Part shown: piece by piece, positions 38,602 to 47,121 of the stretch | How positions within the stretch are numbered: the first letter of the stretch is position 1 | Layout: each line of letters begins with the position of its first letter | NCBI RefSeq assembly: GCF_041154505.1 | Contig: NZ_AP028672.1 | Location: 3,760,501 to 3,824,500 of the forward strand | Reading direction: 5' to 3' | Length of the DNA stretch: 64,000 bases | Source of the DNA: Acidovorax sp. A79 | GTDB lineage: Bacteria; Pseudomonadota; Gammaproteobacteria; Burkholderiales; Burkholderiaceae_C | The notes under the pieces: model-generated | Database searches by the model: none | Told to the model about the DNA's origin: nothing | The model's input: the letters and a program-made list of their open reading frames with translations, nothing else | Translations under genes and position numbers: made by a program

Positions 38602-39981
38602 TCAGTCGCCTGCCGCCTGGAGCGCCTGCAGGAACGACCTGCGCCACCAGTGCACGTCATGTTCGCGGATGCGGGCCATGAGCTTTTGGTGGCGAGCCTG
38701 GCGCTCGGCCAGCGGCATCTGCAGCGCCTGCTGGATGGTGTCGGCCATGCCCTGGGTGTCGTAGGGGTTCACCAGCAGCGCTTCCTTGAGTTGCTCGGCC
38801 GCCCCCGCGAAGCGGGACAGCACCAGCACCCCCGGGTCGTCCGGGTCTTGCGCCACCACGTATTCCTTGGCCACCAGGTTCATGCCGTCGCGCAGCGGCG
38901 TGACCAGGCCCACGGCGGCGGCGCGGCACAGGCCCGGTACCCGCTTGCGCGCCACCATGCGGTGGATGTAGCGCACCGGCATCCAGTCCAGCTCGCCATA
39001 GTCGCCGTTCACCGCGCCGCACAGCCCCTCCAGCTCCTGGCGCAGGTCGGCATAGGCATGCACGTCGTCGCGCGAGGGCGAGGCGATCATGATCATGGTG
39101 GCGCTGTTGCGGTTCTCGGGGTAGCGGTCGAGCAGCTCGCGGTAGGCGCGCACGCGGTGCGGTATGCCCTTGGAGTAGTCCAGCCGGTCGATGCCCAGCA
39201 GCAGGCGCCGGCGCGAGTACTCGTCGCGCATGTTCTCGTAGGTTTCCACCGCGTCGGGGGCCTGCGTGAGGCGCGTGAACTCGTCCACGTCGATGCCGAT
39301 GGGAAAGGCCTTGACGTGCACCGTGGCGCCAAAGGCGCGCAGGCGCTGGGCATCCACCTCCTCGGCACTGCCTTCATTGCGCACGTAGCGCGTGAAGTGC
39401 GACACGTCGGCTTCGCTCTGCAGGCCCACGAGGTCGTAGGCGAACAGCGAGCGCATCAGCCATTCGTGCTGCGGGATGGCCGCCATGATGAGCGGCGGCG
39501 GCATTGGGATGTGCAGGAAGAAGCCGATGCGCTGCCTGCAGCCCATGGCACGCAGCTCGGCGGCCAGCGGAATCAGGTGGTAGTCGTGCACCCAGATGAT
39601 GTCGTCGTCGCGCAGCAGGGGCAGCAGCTTGCGCGCGAACATCTGGTTCACGCGCCGGTACCCCGCGATGTAGCGGGTGTTGAAGTCCGCCAGGTCCAGC
39701 CGGTAGTGGAACACCGGCCAGAGCACGCTGTTGCTGTAGCCGTGGTAGTACGTGTCATGGTCTTCGCGGCACAGGTCCACGGTGGCGAGCGTCACGGGGC
39801 CCGCCTGGCGGGTCTGGAGCTCGCCTTCGCCGGGCGTGCCCGCCTCCGCGATGTTGCCGCTCCAGCCAAACCACAGGCCGCCCGTACGGTTGAGAGTGTC
39901 GCCCAGTGCCACGGCCAGACCTCCGGCTGCGGGTTTGCGGGGGTCTGCGATGCGGTTGGATACGACGACGAGGCGGCTCAT
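38602..39981 (-). CDS. otsA: Trehalose-6-phosphate synthase
   Basis: 459-residue GT20 glycosyltransferase joining UDP-glucose and glucose-6-phosphate. Characteristic segments are [10 protein letters not shown], the N-terminal GGLAVAL loop that binds the sugar phosphate, [28 protein letters not shown] and the C-terminal [17 protein letters not shown] and [17 protein letters not shown] nucleotide-binding region. It is the last gene of an otsB-GH15-otsA unit, 48 bp after the GH15 gene. Confidence 0.95.
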   Translation of the reverse strand: MSRLVVVSNRIADPRKPAAGGLAVALGDTLNRTGGLWFGWSGNIAEAGTPGEGELQTRQAGPVTLATVDLCREDHDTYYHGYSNSVLWPVFHYRLDLADFNTRYIAGYRRVNQMFARKLLPLLRDDDIIWVHDYHLIPLAAELRAMGCRQRIGFFLHIPMPPPLIMAAIPQHEWLMRSLFAYDLVGLQSEADVSHFTRYVRNEGSAEEVDAQRLRAFGATVHVKAFPIGIDVDEFTRLTQAPDAVETYENMRDEYSRRRLLLGIDRLDYSKGIPHRVRAYRELLDRYPENRNSATMIMIASPSRDDVHAYADLRQELEGLCGAVNGDYGELDWMPVRYIHRMVARKRVPGLCRAAAVGLVTPLRDGMNLVAKEYVVAQDPDDPGVLVLSRFAGAAEQLKEALLVNPYDTQGMADTIQQALQMPLAERQARHQKLMARIREHDVHWWRRSFLQALQAAGD

Positions 39982-40029
39982 CCCCCGATCATCGGCGGGG
40001 TTGGGGGGCGCCGCCTGTCGGACACGGCC

Positions 40030-41835
40030 TCAAATCACGCTGTCCCAGGGCGCGGACAGGCGCACGGCGGCGTTGATCACGCCCACCATCGAATAGGTCT
40101 GCGGGAAGTTGCCCCACATCTCGCGCGTTTCGGGGTGCGTGTCTTCGGACAGCAGGCCCAGCGGGTTGCGCGCGGCCAGCATGGTCTCGAAGATGGCGCG
40201 GGCCTCGGCCTTGCGGCCGATGCGCGCGAGCGCGTCGATGCGCCAGAAGGTGCAGATGTTGAACGCCGTCTCGGGCTTGCCGAAGTCGTCGGCCGCTTCA
40301 TAACGGCGCATGTACGGGCCGTCGCACAGGCTCTTTTCCATGGCCTCCACCGTGCTCACGAAGCGCGGGTCCCTGGGGTCGATGAGGCCGACCTCGGCCA
40401 TCAGCAACACGCTGGCATCGAGTTCATGGCCGCCAAAACTCTCGGCGAACGCCTGGCGCGCTTCGCACCAGGATTTGTCGAGGATCTCGGCGCGCATGCG
40501 GTCCGCATGCTGCTGCCAGTGGCTGGCGCGGTCTGCCAGTTGCAGGGTGGCGGCGATCTTGGCCAGCCGGTCGCAGGCCGCCCAGCTCATCAGCGCGGAC
40601 GAGGTGTGCACCCGGGCGCGCGTGCGCAGCTCCCACATGCCCGCATCGGGCTGGCCATAGACGCGCACCGCGTTCTCGCCCACCTGTTCCAGTCGCGTGA
40701 ATTCGGCCAGGCCCGCGCGGTGCAGCAGGCGGTGGTCGTGGAAGGCCTGGGCCGCGCCCAGCACGATGTTGCCGTACACGTCATGCTGGAAATGCTCGGC
40801 TGCCTGGTTGCCCACGCGCACGGGGCCCATGCCCCGGTAGCCCGCCAGCTGGGGCACGAGGCTTTCGGGCAGGTCGTGCTCCAGGCCAATGCCGTACAGC
40901 GGCTGGATGTGGCCGTCGCCGCCTTCCACCACCACGTTGCTGAGCCAGCGCAGGTAGTCCTCCATGGTGCCGACCTCGGAGATGCTGTTGAGCGCGCGCA
41001 CCACGAAGAACGCGTCGCGCAGCCAGCAGAAGCGGTAGTCCCAGTTGCGCCCGCTGTGGGCGGATTCGGGGATGCTGGTGGTCATGGCGGCCACGATGGC
41101 GCCGGTGTCCTCGTACAGCGAGAGCTTGAGCGTGATGGCCGCGCGGATCACCGCGTCCTGCCACTCCAGCGGCACGGCCAGGGCGCGGGTCCAGTTGCGC
41201 CAGTACGAGGTGGTTTCCTGCTCGAACAGGCGGGCGGTGTCGGCGATGCCCTCCACCAGCGTCTCGTCGGCTCCCAGCAGGAAGTTGTGTTCGCGCGTGA
41301 GCACGAAGGCCTGGCCCGACAGCACGTGCGAGACCGGCGCATCGGTGGACAGGCGCAGCGTCATGCCCTCGCCCACATAGCGGATGTGGTTGCTGCCGCG
41401 CGTGATCCGGGGTTCCGTCTGCCCCCAGTCGTAGCGCACCTTGAGCGCCACGCGGATGCGCGGCGCGCCCTGGATGGGGCGCACCCGGCGTACCAGCGTC
41501 ATGGGCCGGAAGTAGCGCGAGCGGCTGTAGAAGCGCGGGGCGAAGTCGGTGATCTCGATGCCGTGGCCCGCCTTGTCGAACAGCTGCGTGCGCAGGATCG
41601 CGGTGTTGGGCTCGTACCACTGGTGGGCCGAGGCCAGGTCTTCCAGTTCGACGGCGAAGTGGCTGCCCTCATCGCCGGGCTGCAGCAGGGCGTTGAAGAC
41701 CGGGTCGCCGTCGAACCGGGGCAGGCAGCACCACACCATGCGGGCGTGGTCGTCGATCAGCGCGCTGATGGCGCAGTTGCCAATCATGCCCAGGTTCAAG
41801 GACCCGGGCTGGGGTTCGGTGGCTGGCGTGTTCAT
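40030..41835 (-). CDS. Glycoside hydrolase family 15 protein (glucoamylase/trehalase-like)
   Basis: 601-residue (alpha/alpha)6-barrel protein. The N-terminal beta domain begins MIGNCAISALIDDHARMVWCCLP, the family's usual opening (IGNGxxxALVxxxGxIxWxCxP). The barrel contains GRNWDYRFCWLRDAFFVVRALN with the catalytic-acid region, and the second catalytic region near FNICTFWRIDALARIGR. Bacterial GH15 members of this layout include acid trehalases and glucoamylase-like enzymes, and several are encoded between otsA and otsB. Here the ATG overlaps the otsB stop as ATGA. Trehalose turnover is the likely role. Confidence 0.88.
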   Translation of the reverse strand: MNTPATEPQPGSLNLGMIGNCAISALIDDHARMVWCCLPRFDGDPVFNALLQPGDEGSHFAVELEDLASAHQWYEPNTAILRTQLFDKAGHGIEITDFAPRFYSRSRYFRPMTLVRRVRPIQGAPRIRVALKVRYDWGQTEPRITRGSNHIRYVGEGMTLRLSTDAPVSHVLSGQAFVLTREHNFLLGADETLVEGIADTARLFEQETTSYWRNWTRALAVPLEWQDAVIRAAITLKLSLYEDTGAIVAAMTTSIPESAHSGRNWDYRFCWLRDAFFVVRALNSISEVGTMEDYLRWLSNVVVEGGDGHIQPLYGIGLEHDLPESLVPQLAGYRGMGPVRVGNQAAEHFQHDVYGNIVLGAAQAFHDHRLLHRAGLAEFTRLEQVGENAVRVYGQPDAGMWELRTRARVHTSSALMSWAACDRLAKIAATLQLADRASHWQQHADRMRAEILDKSWCEARQAFAESFGGHELDASVLLMAEVGLIDPRDPRFVSTVEAMEKSLCDGPYMRRYEAADDFGKPETAFNICTFWRIDALARIGRKAEARAIFETMLAARNPLGLLSEDTHPETREMWGNFPQTYSMVGVINAAVRLSAPWDSVI

Positions 41836-42569
41836 CGTTCGCGCTCCCAGGTGGTGCGTGCAGAAGACAGCCAGCCGCGCAGCGCGGCGGATGTCATGCA
41901 GCGGTGTTGTGCCATGGTCGGCCCCTCGCCGACCTTGATGCCCCATCCCCCCAGCGCCTGCACGGCGGCAAAGCCGGCCTCGTCGGTGACGTCGTCGCCC
42001 ACGAAGACCGGCGTTCGGCCCGCGAACGGCGGCTGGGTCATGAAGTCGACGATGGCCTGGCCCTTGTGGACGCCACGGGGCTTGACTTCAAAGACACATT
42101 TGCCGCGCAGCAGTTCCACGCCGTCCACGTGCTGCATCGCGCGCACCAGGGTGTCGTGGCACAACGCTTCCAGCGGGGGGGCCAGGCGGTAGTGCAGGGC
42201 CACGCTGGCGCGCTTGGCCTCCACCAGCAGGCCGGGGTGCCGCGCCGCGAGGTTCCGCGCGGCCTGCAGGACGGGCGCCAGGTCCGGCGGCTCGATGGCG
42301 GGGTGGGAGGTGTCGCCCAGGCGGTATTGCGCCCCGTGCTCGCTGGCCAGCGGCAGGCGCAGCGGCGCGAGGAATCCATCGATGTCGGACTCGGGCCGCC
42401 CGGTCACGATGGCCAGCGCCCCCCCCAGATGGGCATGCAGGGACGCCAGTGTGGGAACCAGGCCGGAGGCTACGCGCACCGCCTCGGGGCGCGGTGCCAA
42501 CTCGGTCAGCGTGCCGTCGAAATCGAGAAAAAGCGCATGGGCAGTTGTCAGTAACGGGAGCAGCTGCAT
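41832..42569 (-). CDS. otsB: Trehalose-6-phosphate phosphatase
   Basis: 245-residue HAD-superfamily enzyme that dephosphorylates trehalose-6-phosphate. HAD motif I is FLDFDGTLTEL, motif II is AIVTGRP, and the C-terminal motif is PVFVGDDVTDEAGF; the Lys of motif III lies in KPRGVHKGQAI. It heads the otsB-GH15-otsA operon, giving synthesis and probable degradation of trehalose in one transcript. Confidence 0.94.
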   Translation of the reverse strand: MQLLPLLTTAHALFLDFDGTLTELAPRPEAVRVASGLVPTLASLHAHLGGALAIVTGRPESDIDGFLAPLRLPLASEHGAQYRLGDTSHPAIEPPDLAPVLQAARNLAARHPGLLVEAKRASVALHYRLAPPLEALCHDTLVRAMQHVDGVELLRGKCVFEVKPRGVHKGQAIVDFMTQPPFAGRTPVFVGDDVTDEAGFAAVQALGGWGIKVGEGPTMAQHRCMTSAALRGWLSSARTTWERER

Positions 42570-42775
42570 GGGGCAGGACCTTAGCAGATGGCGCTAAACC
42601 GCCTCCCGTGGAAGGGGGCTTTGGCCGTGGTAATCGTGCGTAACTTCCTGCCACTGGCCGTGCGCGGGTTTGCGCCGGGCGAAGAGTTGCCGGCCGCGGC
42701 TTGAAATGCCACGCCTTGGCCGCACTGTGCAGAAGGAAGCGATCCCCTTACCCCTCCACCCACCACGTCCACCGC

Positions 42776-43213
42776 ATGACCGACGCCCTGCACATCGTCT
42801 GCCCGCACTGCCACACCACCAACCGCGTGCAAGGCGCCGACCTGGCCAGCGCGCCCGACTGCGGCAAATGCCACCAGCCCCTGTTCGCGGGCGCGCCGCT
42901 TGCGCTCGACGCCGACACTTTTGATCGCCATGTGGGCCGAAGCCACATCCCGGTGCTGGTCGATTTCTGGGCGCCGTGGTGCGGGCCATGCCGGCAAATG
43001 GCCCCGGCGTTCGCGCAGGCCGCCCGCGAGCTGGAGCCGCGCGTGCGCCTGGCCAAGCTCGACACCGAAGAGCACCAGGCGATCGCGGCGCGCTATGCGA
43101 TCCGCAGCATTCCGACCATGATCCTCTTCCAGCAGGGGCGCGAGGTGGCGCGCATCTCGGGGGCGCTCGGCGCGGCGGACATCGTGCGCTGGGTGCGGAC
43201 GGCGGCGGGCTAA
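42776..43213 (+). CDS. trxC: Thioredoxin 2
   Basis: 145 residues. An N-terminal zinc finger (CPHC at about 9-12 and CGKC at about 29-32) precedes a thioredoxin fold with the active site WCGPC and the cis-Pro loop IRSIPTMILF. Zinc-bearing thioredoxin 2 is induced by oxidative and metal stress in other Proteobacteria. The stop overlaps a small GGGCT-A6-AGCCC hairpin facing the convergent DoxX gene. Confidence 0.93.
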   Translation: MTDALHIVCPHCHTTNRVQGADLASAPDCGKCHQPLFAGAPLALDADTFDRHVGRSHIPVLVDFWAPWCGPCRQMAPAFAQAARELEPRVRLAKLDTEEHQAIAARYAIRSIPTMILFQQGREVARISGALGAADIVRWVRTAAG

Positions 43214-43227
43214 AAAAAGCCCACGCG

Positions 43228-43701
43228 TCAGCGAATTCCGAGCGCCCGGTCGAGCGACACCTTGCCCGCGCCGCGCCCCGCCAGGTACAGCAGCAACCCC
43301 GCCCACGACAGGTGCGTGGGCCAGGCATCGGGGTAGACAAACACCTGGATGACCAGCGTCATGCCGAGCAAGGCCAGTGCGGACAGGCGCGTGCACAGGC
43401 CCAACACCAGAAGGACAGGGAACACATGTTCGGCCACGGTGGCCATCTGCGCAGCCAGCTCCGGCGCGATCAGGGGCAGCCGGTACTCCTCGCGGAAGAG
43501 CGCATGGGCGCTGTCGGAGAGGGTGAACCAGCCCTCGACCTTGGTGCGCGCCGACCGCCAGAAGATGCCCGCCACCGCCACCCGGTTGACCAGGGCCAGC
43601 AGGCCGTGCGGGGTGAGGCGGGCGGCGGCATCGGCCAGCCGTGCCAGCAGCACGCGGGGGCCCTTGGCGGGGGCGGTGGGGAAGTGGGTGGTTGTTGCCA
43701 T
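43228..43701 (-). CDS. DoxX family membrane protein (BufD/GigT position)
   Basis: 157-residue integral membrane protein with about four helices. The DoxX features are [19 protein letters not shown] near residue 45 and [20 protein letters not shown]. It is the fourth gene of a run peptide-MNIO-DUF2063-DoxX, spaced 9 bp after the DUF2063 gene. In bufferin operons of Caulobacter and in the gigPABT operon of Cupriavidus metallidurans a DoxX protein occupies this position. Its role in metal handling or redox chemistry is unproven. Confidence 0.86.
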   Translation of the reverse strand: MATTTHFPTAPAKGPRVLLARLADAAARLTPHGLLALVNRVAVAGIFWRSARTKVEGWFTLSDSAHALFREEYRLPLIAPELAAQMATVAEHVFPVLLVLGLCTRLSALALLGMTLVIQVFVYPDAWPTHLSWAGLLLYLAGRGAGKVSLDRALGIR

Positions 43702-43710
43702 GGGGGCTCC

Positions 43711-44478
43711 TCAGCCTGTCTGTGAAGGGGGCTGGACCAGGGCGCCCGCGTCCAGCAGGGCGCCCATCAGCGCGGCAAGATCGGTGGCGGGGTCGGTGGC
43801 CAGTGCGCAGGTGGCGGCAGCCTCCAGGGGCAGGCCCCCGGCACAGGCGTCCAGCAGGGCCATCCCCGCACGCGATAGGGGGCGCCATGCCACTTCGGCC
43901 CGGGGCCGGGTGAGCAGGCCGCCATCACCCACCCAGGCCAGGTGCGTGGGGATGTCCAGGCCATCGCGGTGCCTTTGCCACAGGGCGTAGGCGGGGTGTT
44001 CGTCGCACCAGGGCCAGCGCGCTGCGGGGTGCGGCCGCAGCCGCATGCCGGGCAGCGCACCGGGCGCTTGCCGGGCCCACCAGCCACGGTCCACGGCGGT
44101 GGCATCCGCCGCCAGGTGGCATTCGGTCCAGCAGCGGTCCAGGCGCGCCACTGCGGGCAGGTAGGGCAGCCCGGCGGCCGGTTCGAACCCGGCCAGAAAA
44201 CCGCCAAACCCCGCGCCGTAGTCCATCAGCAGCCCGTCACGGGGCGGCCGCGCGCGGGCATACACCCCCGCTGCCGCGCGGAACCAGTCTTCGCCCACCA
44301 GCTGGCACACCGTGGGGTAGCTGGCCTGCAGGGCGTCGATGCAGCCCTTGAGCACGGTGTTGCGGTACACGGCAAAGCCGGGCTGGGCCTCCAGTGCCGC
44401 TGACCACGCGGTGGCCGGGGCACGGCCGGTGCCGAGCAGGGCGGCCGAGAAACCGTCCTGAAATTCGGTCAGCTGCAT
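43711..44478 (-). CDS. DUF2063 MNIO partner protein (BufC/GigB/HvfC-like)
   Basis: 255 residues. The conserved N-terminal helical domain (LTEFQDGFSAALL, then FAVYRNTVLKGCIDALQASY and PTVCQLVGEDWFRAAAGVY) defines the DUF2063 family, once labelled putative DNA-binding but now known as the recognition partner of MNIO enzymes, presenting the precursor peptide. Its start overlaps the MNIO stop by 10 bp. The C-terminal half is a variable second domain. Confidence 0.88.
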   Translation of the reverse strand: MQLTEFQDGFSAALLGTGRAPATAWSAALEAQPGFAVYRNTVLKGCIDALQASYPTVCQLVGEDWFRAAAGVYARARPPRDGLLMDYGAGFGGFLAGFEPAAGLPYLPAVARLDRCWTECHLAADATAVDRGWWARQAPGALPGMRLRPHPAARWPWCDEHPAYALWQRHRDGLDIPTHLAWVGDGGLLTRPRAEVAWRPLSRAGMALLDACAGGLPLEAAATCALATDPATDLAALMGALLDAGALVQPPSQTG

Positions 44479-45314
44479 GCGGCCTCCCCGGCGTGCGCGG
44501 CCATGAGTGCGTGGTGGGCCTGGTCGCGCTCGCCCAGCAGTTCACTGAAGCCGGGCAGGTTGCCATCGCGCTCGATGAGGGTGGGGATGGGACCTGTGCG
44601 CTCGATCACGCGTTGGTACAGCGCCCACACGGCGGGGGCCACCGGGGCGTCGTGGCTGTCGATGAGCAAGGCGTTGCCATGCACCGGGTCGGCGTGGTGG
44701 CCCGCCAGGTGGATCTCGGCCACGGCGTGCAGAGGGAACGCCTCCAGGTACGCCTGCGCGCAAAAGCCCAGGTTGCTCGCGCTGACATGGACGTTGTTCA
44801 CGTCCAGCAGCAGGCCGCAGCCGGTGCGGCGCACCAGCTCGGCCAGGAATTCGGTTTCGGCCCAGTCGTGGCCGTCGATGTGCAGGTAGTGCGTGGGATT
44901 CTCGATGGCGATGGGCCGCTGCAGCACGTCCTGCGTGCGGGCGATGTTGCCAGCGATGCGGTGCAGCGCCGCGTGCGTGCGGGGAAACGGCAGCAGGTCG
45001 GGCAGGTACTGCCCGCGCCAGCGGGACCACGCCAGGTGTTCGGACACCAGGACGGGTTCCACGCGCCGCGCCAGTGCGGCCAGGCGGGCCAGGTGCGCTG
45101 TGTCGGGCGGTTCATCGGCAGCGAGCGACAGGGACACGCCATGCAGCGCCACGGGGTGGCGCGCGCGGATGGCTTCCAGCCAGGCCAGGCGCGGGCCGCC
45201 GTCGGCCAGGTAGTTCTCGGGGTGCACCTCCCACCACAGGCCGGGGGCGGTGCACCGCAGCGCCTCGTCGTAGTGCAGGGGCTTGAGGCCCAGGCCAGCG
45301 GTGGGAAGCGCCAT
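44469..45314 (-). CDS. MNIO-family (DUF692) peptide-modifying enzyme (BufB/GigA-like)
   Basis: 281-residue TIM-barrel multinuclear non-heme iron oxidase. Family motifs are LKPLHYDEAL, WWEVHPENYL, LHGVSLSLA, VSEHLAWSRW, IENPTHYL, LLLDVNNVHVSASN, EIHLAGHH and LIDSHDAPV; the His, Glu, Asp and Asn residues in these form the iron site in characterised MNIOs. These enzymes convert Cys residues of a precursor into oxazolone/thioamide or thiooxazole-type groups that bind copper. The putative precursor gene lies 4 bp upstream. Together they form a RiPP-like maturation unit. Confidence 0.9.
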   Translation of the reverse strand: MALPTAGLGLKPLHYDEALRCTAPGLWWEVHPENYLADGGPRLAWLEAIRARHPVALHGVSLSLAADEPPDTAHLARLAALARRVEPVLVSEHLAWSRWRGQYLPDLLPFPRTHAALHRIAGNIARTQDVLQRPIAIENPTHYLHIDGHDWAETEFLAELVRRTGCGLLLDVNNVHVSASNLGFCAQAYLEAFPLHAVAEIHLAGHHADPVHGNALLIDSHDAPVAPAVWALYQRVIERTGPIPTLIERDGNLPGFSELLGERDQAHHALMAAHAGEAACS

Positions 45315-45318
45315 GGCC

Positions 45319-45606
45319 TCAGGCCTTGGCGGGTGTCAGCGAACCCATGCCCTTGGGCGTCTTGATCGATGCGCAGGTGCCCGCGGGCACGAACTTCCAG
45401 GCGTTGCCCTGGTAGTCCATCTTCGAGGTGCCGGCGCAGGTGGTGCCGGGGCCGGCGGCGCAATCGTTCTTTCCGGCCATCGAGACGCCGTAGCACTTCT
45501 CCATGGCGGGCTTGGCGCCGTCCATCGGGGCGGTCTGGGCGATGGCGGCGCCAGAGGCCAGGGCGGCAAGGGCCAGGGCGCCGAGGCTGAGGGTGCGTGT
45601 GGTCAT
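45319..45606 (-). CDS. DUF2282 bufferin-type precursor peptide (BufA1/GigP-like)
   Basis: 95 residues. A Sec signal peptide ([20 protein letters not shown], cleavage near residue 23) is followed by a short mature peptide with four cysteines at 38, 49, 57 and 78. The pattern [14 protein letters not shown]...TTCAG...VPAGTC matches DUF2282 bufferin-1 peptides. In Caulobacter such peptides are modified on Cys by an MNIO and exported to bind excess copper. A GGAG ribosome-binding site precedes the ATG at 45606. The gene is transcribed from a SigF-type promoter at 45690-45715. Confidence 0.9.
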   Translation of the reverse strand: MTTRTLSLGALALAALASGAAIAQTAPMDGAKPAMEKCYGVSMAGKNDCAAGPGTTCAGTSKMDYQGNAWKFVPAGTCASIKTPKGMGSLTPAKA

Positions 45607-45689
45607 GGTGGGATCTCCAAGGGTTGAGGGTTGCATCCGACCGGGGCGCTGCACGAAGGTGGATTCCAGCTGCCCGATCTGCGTTGTAA

Positions 45690-45715
45690 TTCGCGCAGTG
45701 CGGCGGGCCGGTTAC
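45690..45715 (-). promoter_or_regulatory. SigF-type promoter of the bufferin operon
   Basis: On the minus strand GTAACC (45710-45715), a 16-base spacer and CGAA (45690-45693). This is the -35/-10 pattern described for the Caulobacter SigF regulon. It lies 84 bp upstream of the precursor-peptide ATG. Confidence 0.8.
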
Positions 45716-45768
45716 GGTGCTGCGCAAAAAAATGCGGTGGCAGTGCAAGAAAATTTTTTGCGGTGCCT

Positions 45769-45794
45769 GTAACCCGTTGGCCCCGGCATACGAA
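45769..45794 (+). promoter_or_regulatory. SigF-type promoter of the sigma factor gene
   Basis: Plus-strand GTAACC (45769-45774), a 16-base spacer and CGAA (45791-45794), 20 bp upstream of the sigma ATG. It is the divergent partner of the site at 45690-45715. Between the two lies an AT-rich inverted repeat (GCAAAAAAAT at 45724-45733, AATTTTTTGC at 45752-45761). Confidence 0.8.
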
Positions 45795-45813
45795 TTGCCT
45801 GCAGGGAGACGCC

Positions 45814-46458
45814 ATGGAGATTGTGGAAGAGCGCCTGCGCGGTTTGCTGCTGCAGGGGCTGGATGCCGATGCAGCCGCTTACCAGCGCTTTCTGAAGGAG
45901 CTGAGCGCGCACCTGCGCGCCTTCCTGCGCCGCCGCCTGGCGCAGCGGCCCGATGAGGTGGAGGACCTGGTGCAGGAAACACTGCTGGCGGTGCACAACC
46001 AGCGCCACACCTACCGGCCCGAGATGCCGGTGACGGCCTGGGCGCATGCGATTGCGCGCTACAAGCTCATCGACTGGCTGCGTTCGCACGCCGTGAAGGA
46101 AGGGCGCAACGACCCGCTGGACGATGCCAGCGAGCTGTTTGCCAGCAGCGACAGCGAGGCCGCCGAAGCCCGGCGCGACCTGGGGCAGCTGCTGCGCACC
46201 TTGCCGGACAAGCAGCGCCTGCCGATCGAGTACGTGAAGCTGGAAGGTCTGTCGGTGGTCGAGACGGCGCGCCTCACGGGGCTGTCGGAGTCGGCCGTCA
46301 AGGTCGGCGTGCACCGGGGGCTCAAGGCCCTGGCCGCCAGGATCAGGGATATGACTCACGCAAAACAGGGCTTGCGCAAATCGCCCGCCACGGCCGACGG
46401 GTCGTTGGCGCGTCCTGATTTGCGCAAGTCCCAGGAGGAATGGCATGAAAACCGATGA
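45814..46458 (+). CDS. ECF sigma factor, SigF/RpoQ-like
   Basis: 214 residues. Region 2 includes [21 protein letters not shown] and the promoter-melting segment [20 protein letters not shown]; region 4 is [21 protein letters not shown] followed by the [27 protein letters not shown]. It recognises, by inference, GTAACC-N16-CGAA, present before its own gene and before the peptide operon. An unusual C-terminal tail of about 30 residues follows region 4. The anti-sigma NrsF gene overlaps its 3' end by 14 bp. In Caulobacter (SigF) and Cupriavidus (RpoQ) relatives respond to heavy metals. Confidence 0.88.
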   Translation: MEIVEERLRGLLLQGLDADAAAYQRFLKELSAHLRAFLRRRLAQRPDEVEDLVQETLLAVHNQRHTYRPEMPVTAWAHAIARYKLIDWLRSHAVKEGRNDPLDDASELFASSDSEAAEARRDLGQLLRTLPDKQRLPIEYVKLEGLSVVETARLTGLSESAVKVGVHRGLKALAARIRDMTHAKQGLRKSPATADGSLARPDLRKSQEEWHENR

Positions 46459-47086
46459 ATTGATCCACCTGCTGGCCGCTGATGGCGGACCGGTGCGGGC
46501 CACCGCGATAGAGCAACGGTTTGCCGTGGCCGCCGCCGTGGGCATTGCCGGTGCCGGGGTGCTGATGCTGGCCCTGTTCGGCCTGCGCCCCGACCTGCCG
46601 GCGACCCTGGCGCAGCCCATGTTCTGGGGCAAGCTGGTGTTTGCCGCTGCACTGGCCGCCGCCGGGCTGGCGCTGCTGCGCCGCATGGCCCGGCCGGGCA
46701 TGGCGGTGCGGCCTGCGGCGCTGCTGCTGGCGGTGCCGCCGCTGCTGCTGTGGGCCCTGGCCCTGCTGGCCCTGTCGCAGGTGACGGCGGCGGAGCGGGT
46801 GCCGCTCATCCTGGGCAGCACCTGGCGCACCTGTCCGTTCAATATCGCCGCGCTGTCGGTGCCTGCGCTGGCCGCGGGCTTCTGGGCCCTCAGGGGTGCC
46901 GCACCCACGCGCCTGGCCTGGACGGGCGCGGGTGCCGGCCTGCTCGCGGGCGCGCTGGGCGCGCTGGTGTATGCCCTGCATTGCCCCGAGATGGCCGCGC
47001 CGTTCCTGGCGGTCTGGTACCTGGCGGGCATGGCCATCCCGACGGCGCTGGGGGCCGTGCTGGGGCCGCGCCTGCTGCGCTGGTAG
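46445..47086 (+). CDS. NrsF-like (DUF1109) membrane anti-sigma factor
   Basis: 213 residues with six predicted transmembrane helices after a short cytoplasmic N-terminus ([18 protein letters not shown]). Two cysteines, Cys130 in WRTCPFN and Cys180 in ALHCPEM, occur at positions matching the pair required for metal sensing in Caulobacter NrsF. It should hold the ECF sigma factor at the membrane until metal or oxidant alters these thiols. Overlap with the sigma gene points to coupled synthesis. Confidence 0.88.
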   Translation: MKTDELIHLLAADGGPVRATAIEQRFAVAAAVGIAGAGVLMLALFGLRPDLPATLAQPMFWGKLVFAAALAAAGLALLRRMARPGMAVRPAALLLAVPPLLLWALALLALSQVTAAERVPLILGSTWRTCPFNIAALSVPALAAGFWALRGAAPTRLAWTGAGAGLLAGALGALVYALHCPEMAAPFLAVWYLAGMAIPTALGAVLGPRLLRW

Positions 47087-47121
47087 CCGCTATCGGCGCA
47101 GGCCCGGCGGCGGGCCGCCGC

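Noticed and set aside
38581..42192. A very long open frame on the plus strand (over 1,200 codons) opposite the trehalose operon
   Set aside because: It is the antisense shadow of otsA, GH15 and otsB, whose motifs are intact on the minus strand. Its translation is low-complexity His/Gly/Ala/Val-rich, as expected for the complement of GC-rich codons.
43207..43222. GGGCT-A6-AGCCC hairpin at the end of trxC
   Set aside because: The stem is only five pairs and is not followed by a T-tract, so I do not call it a terminator.
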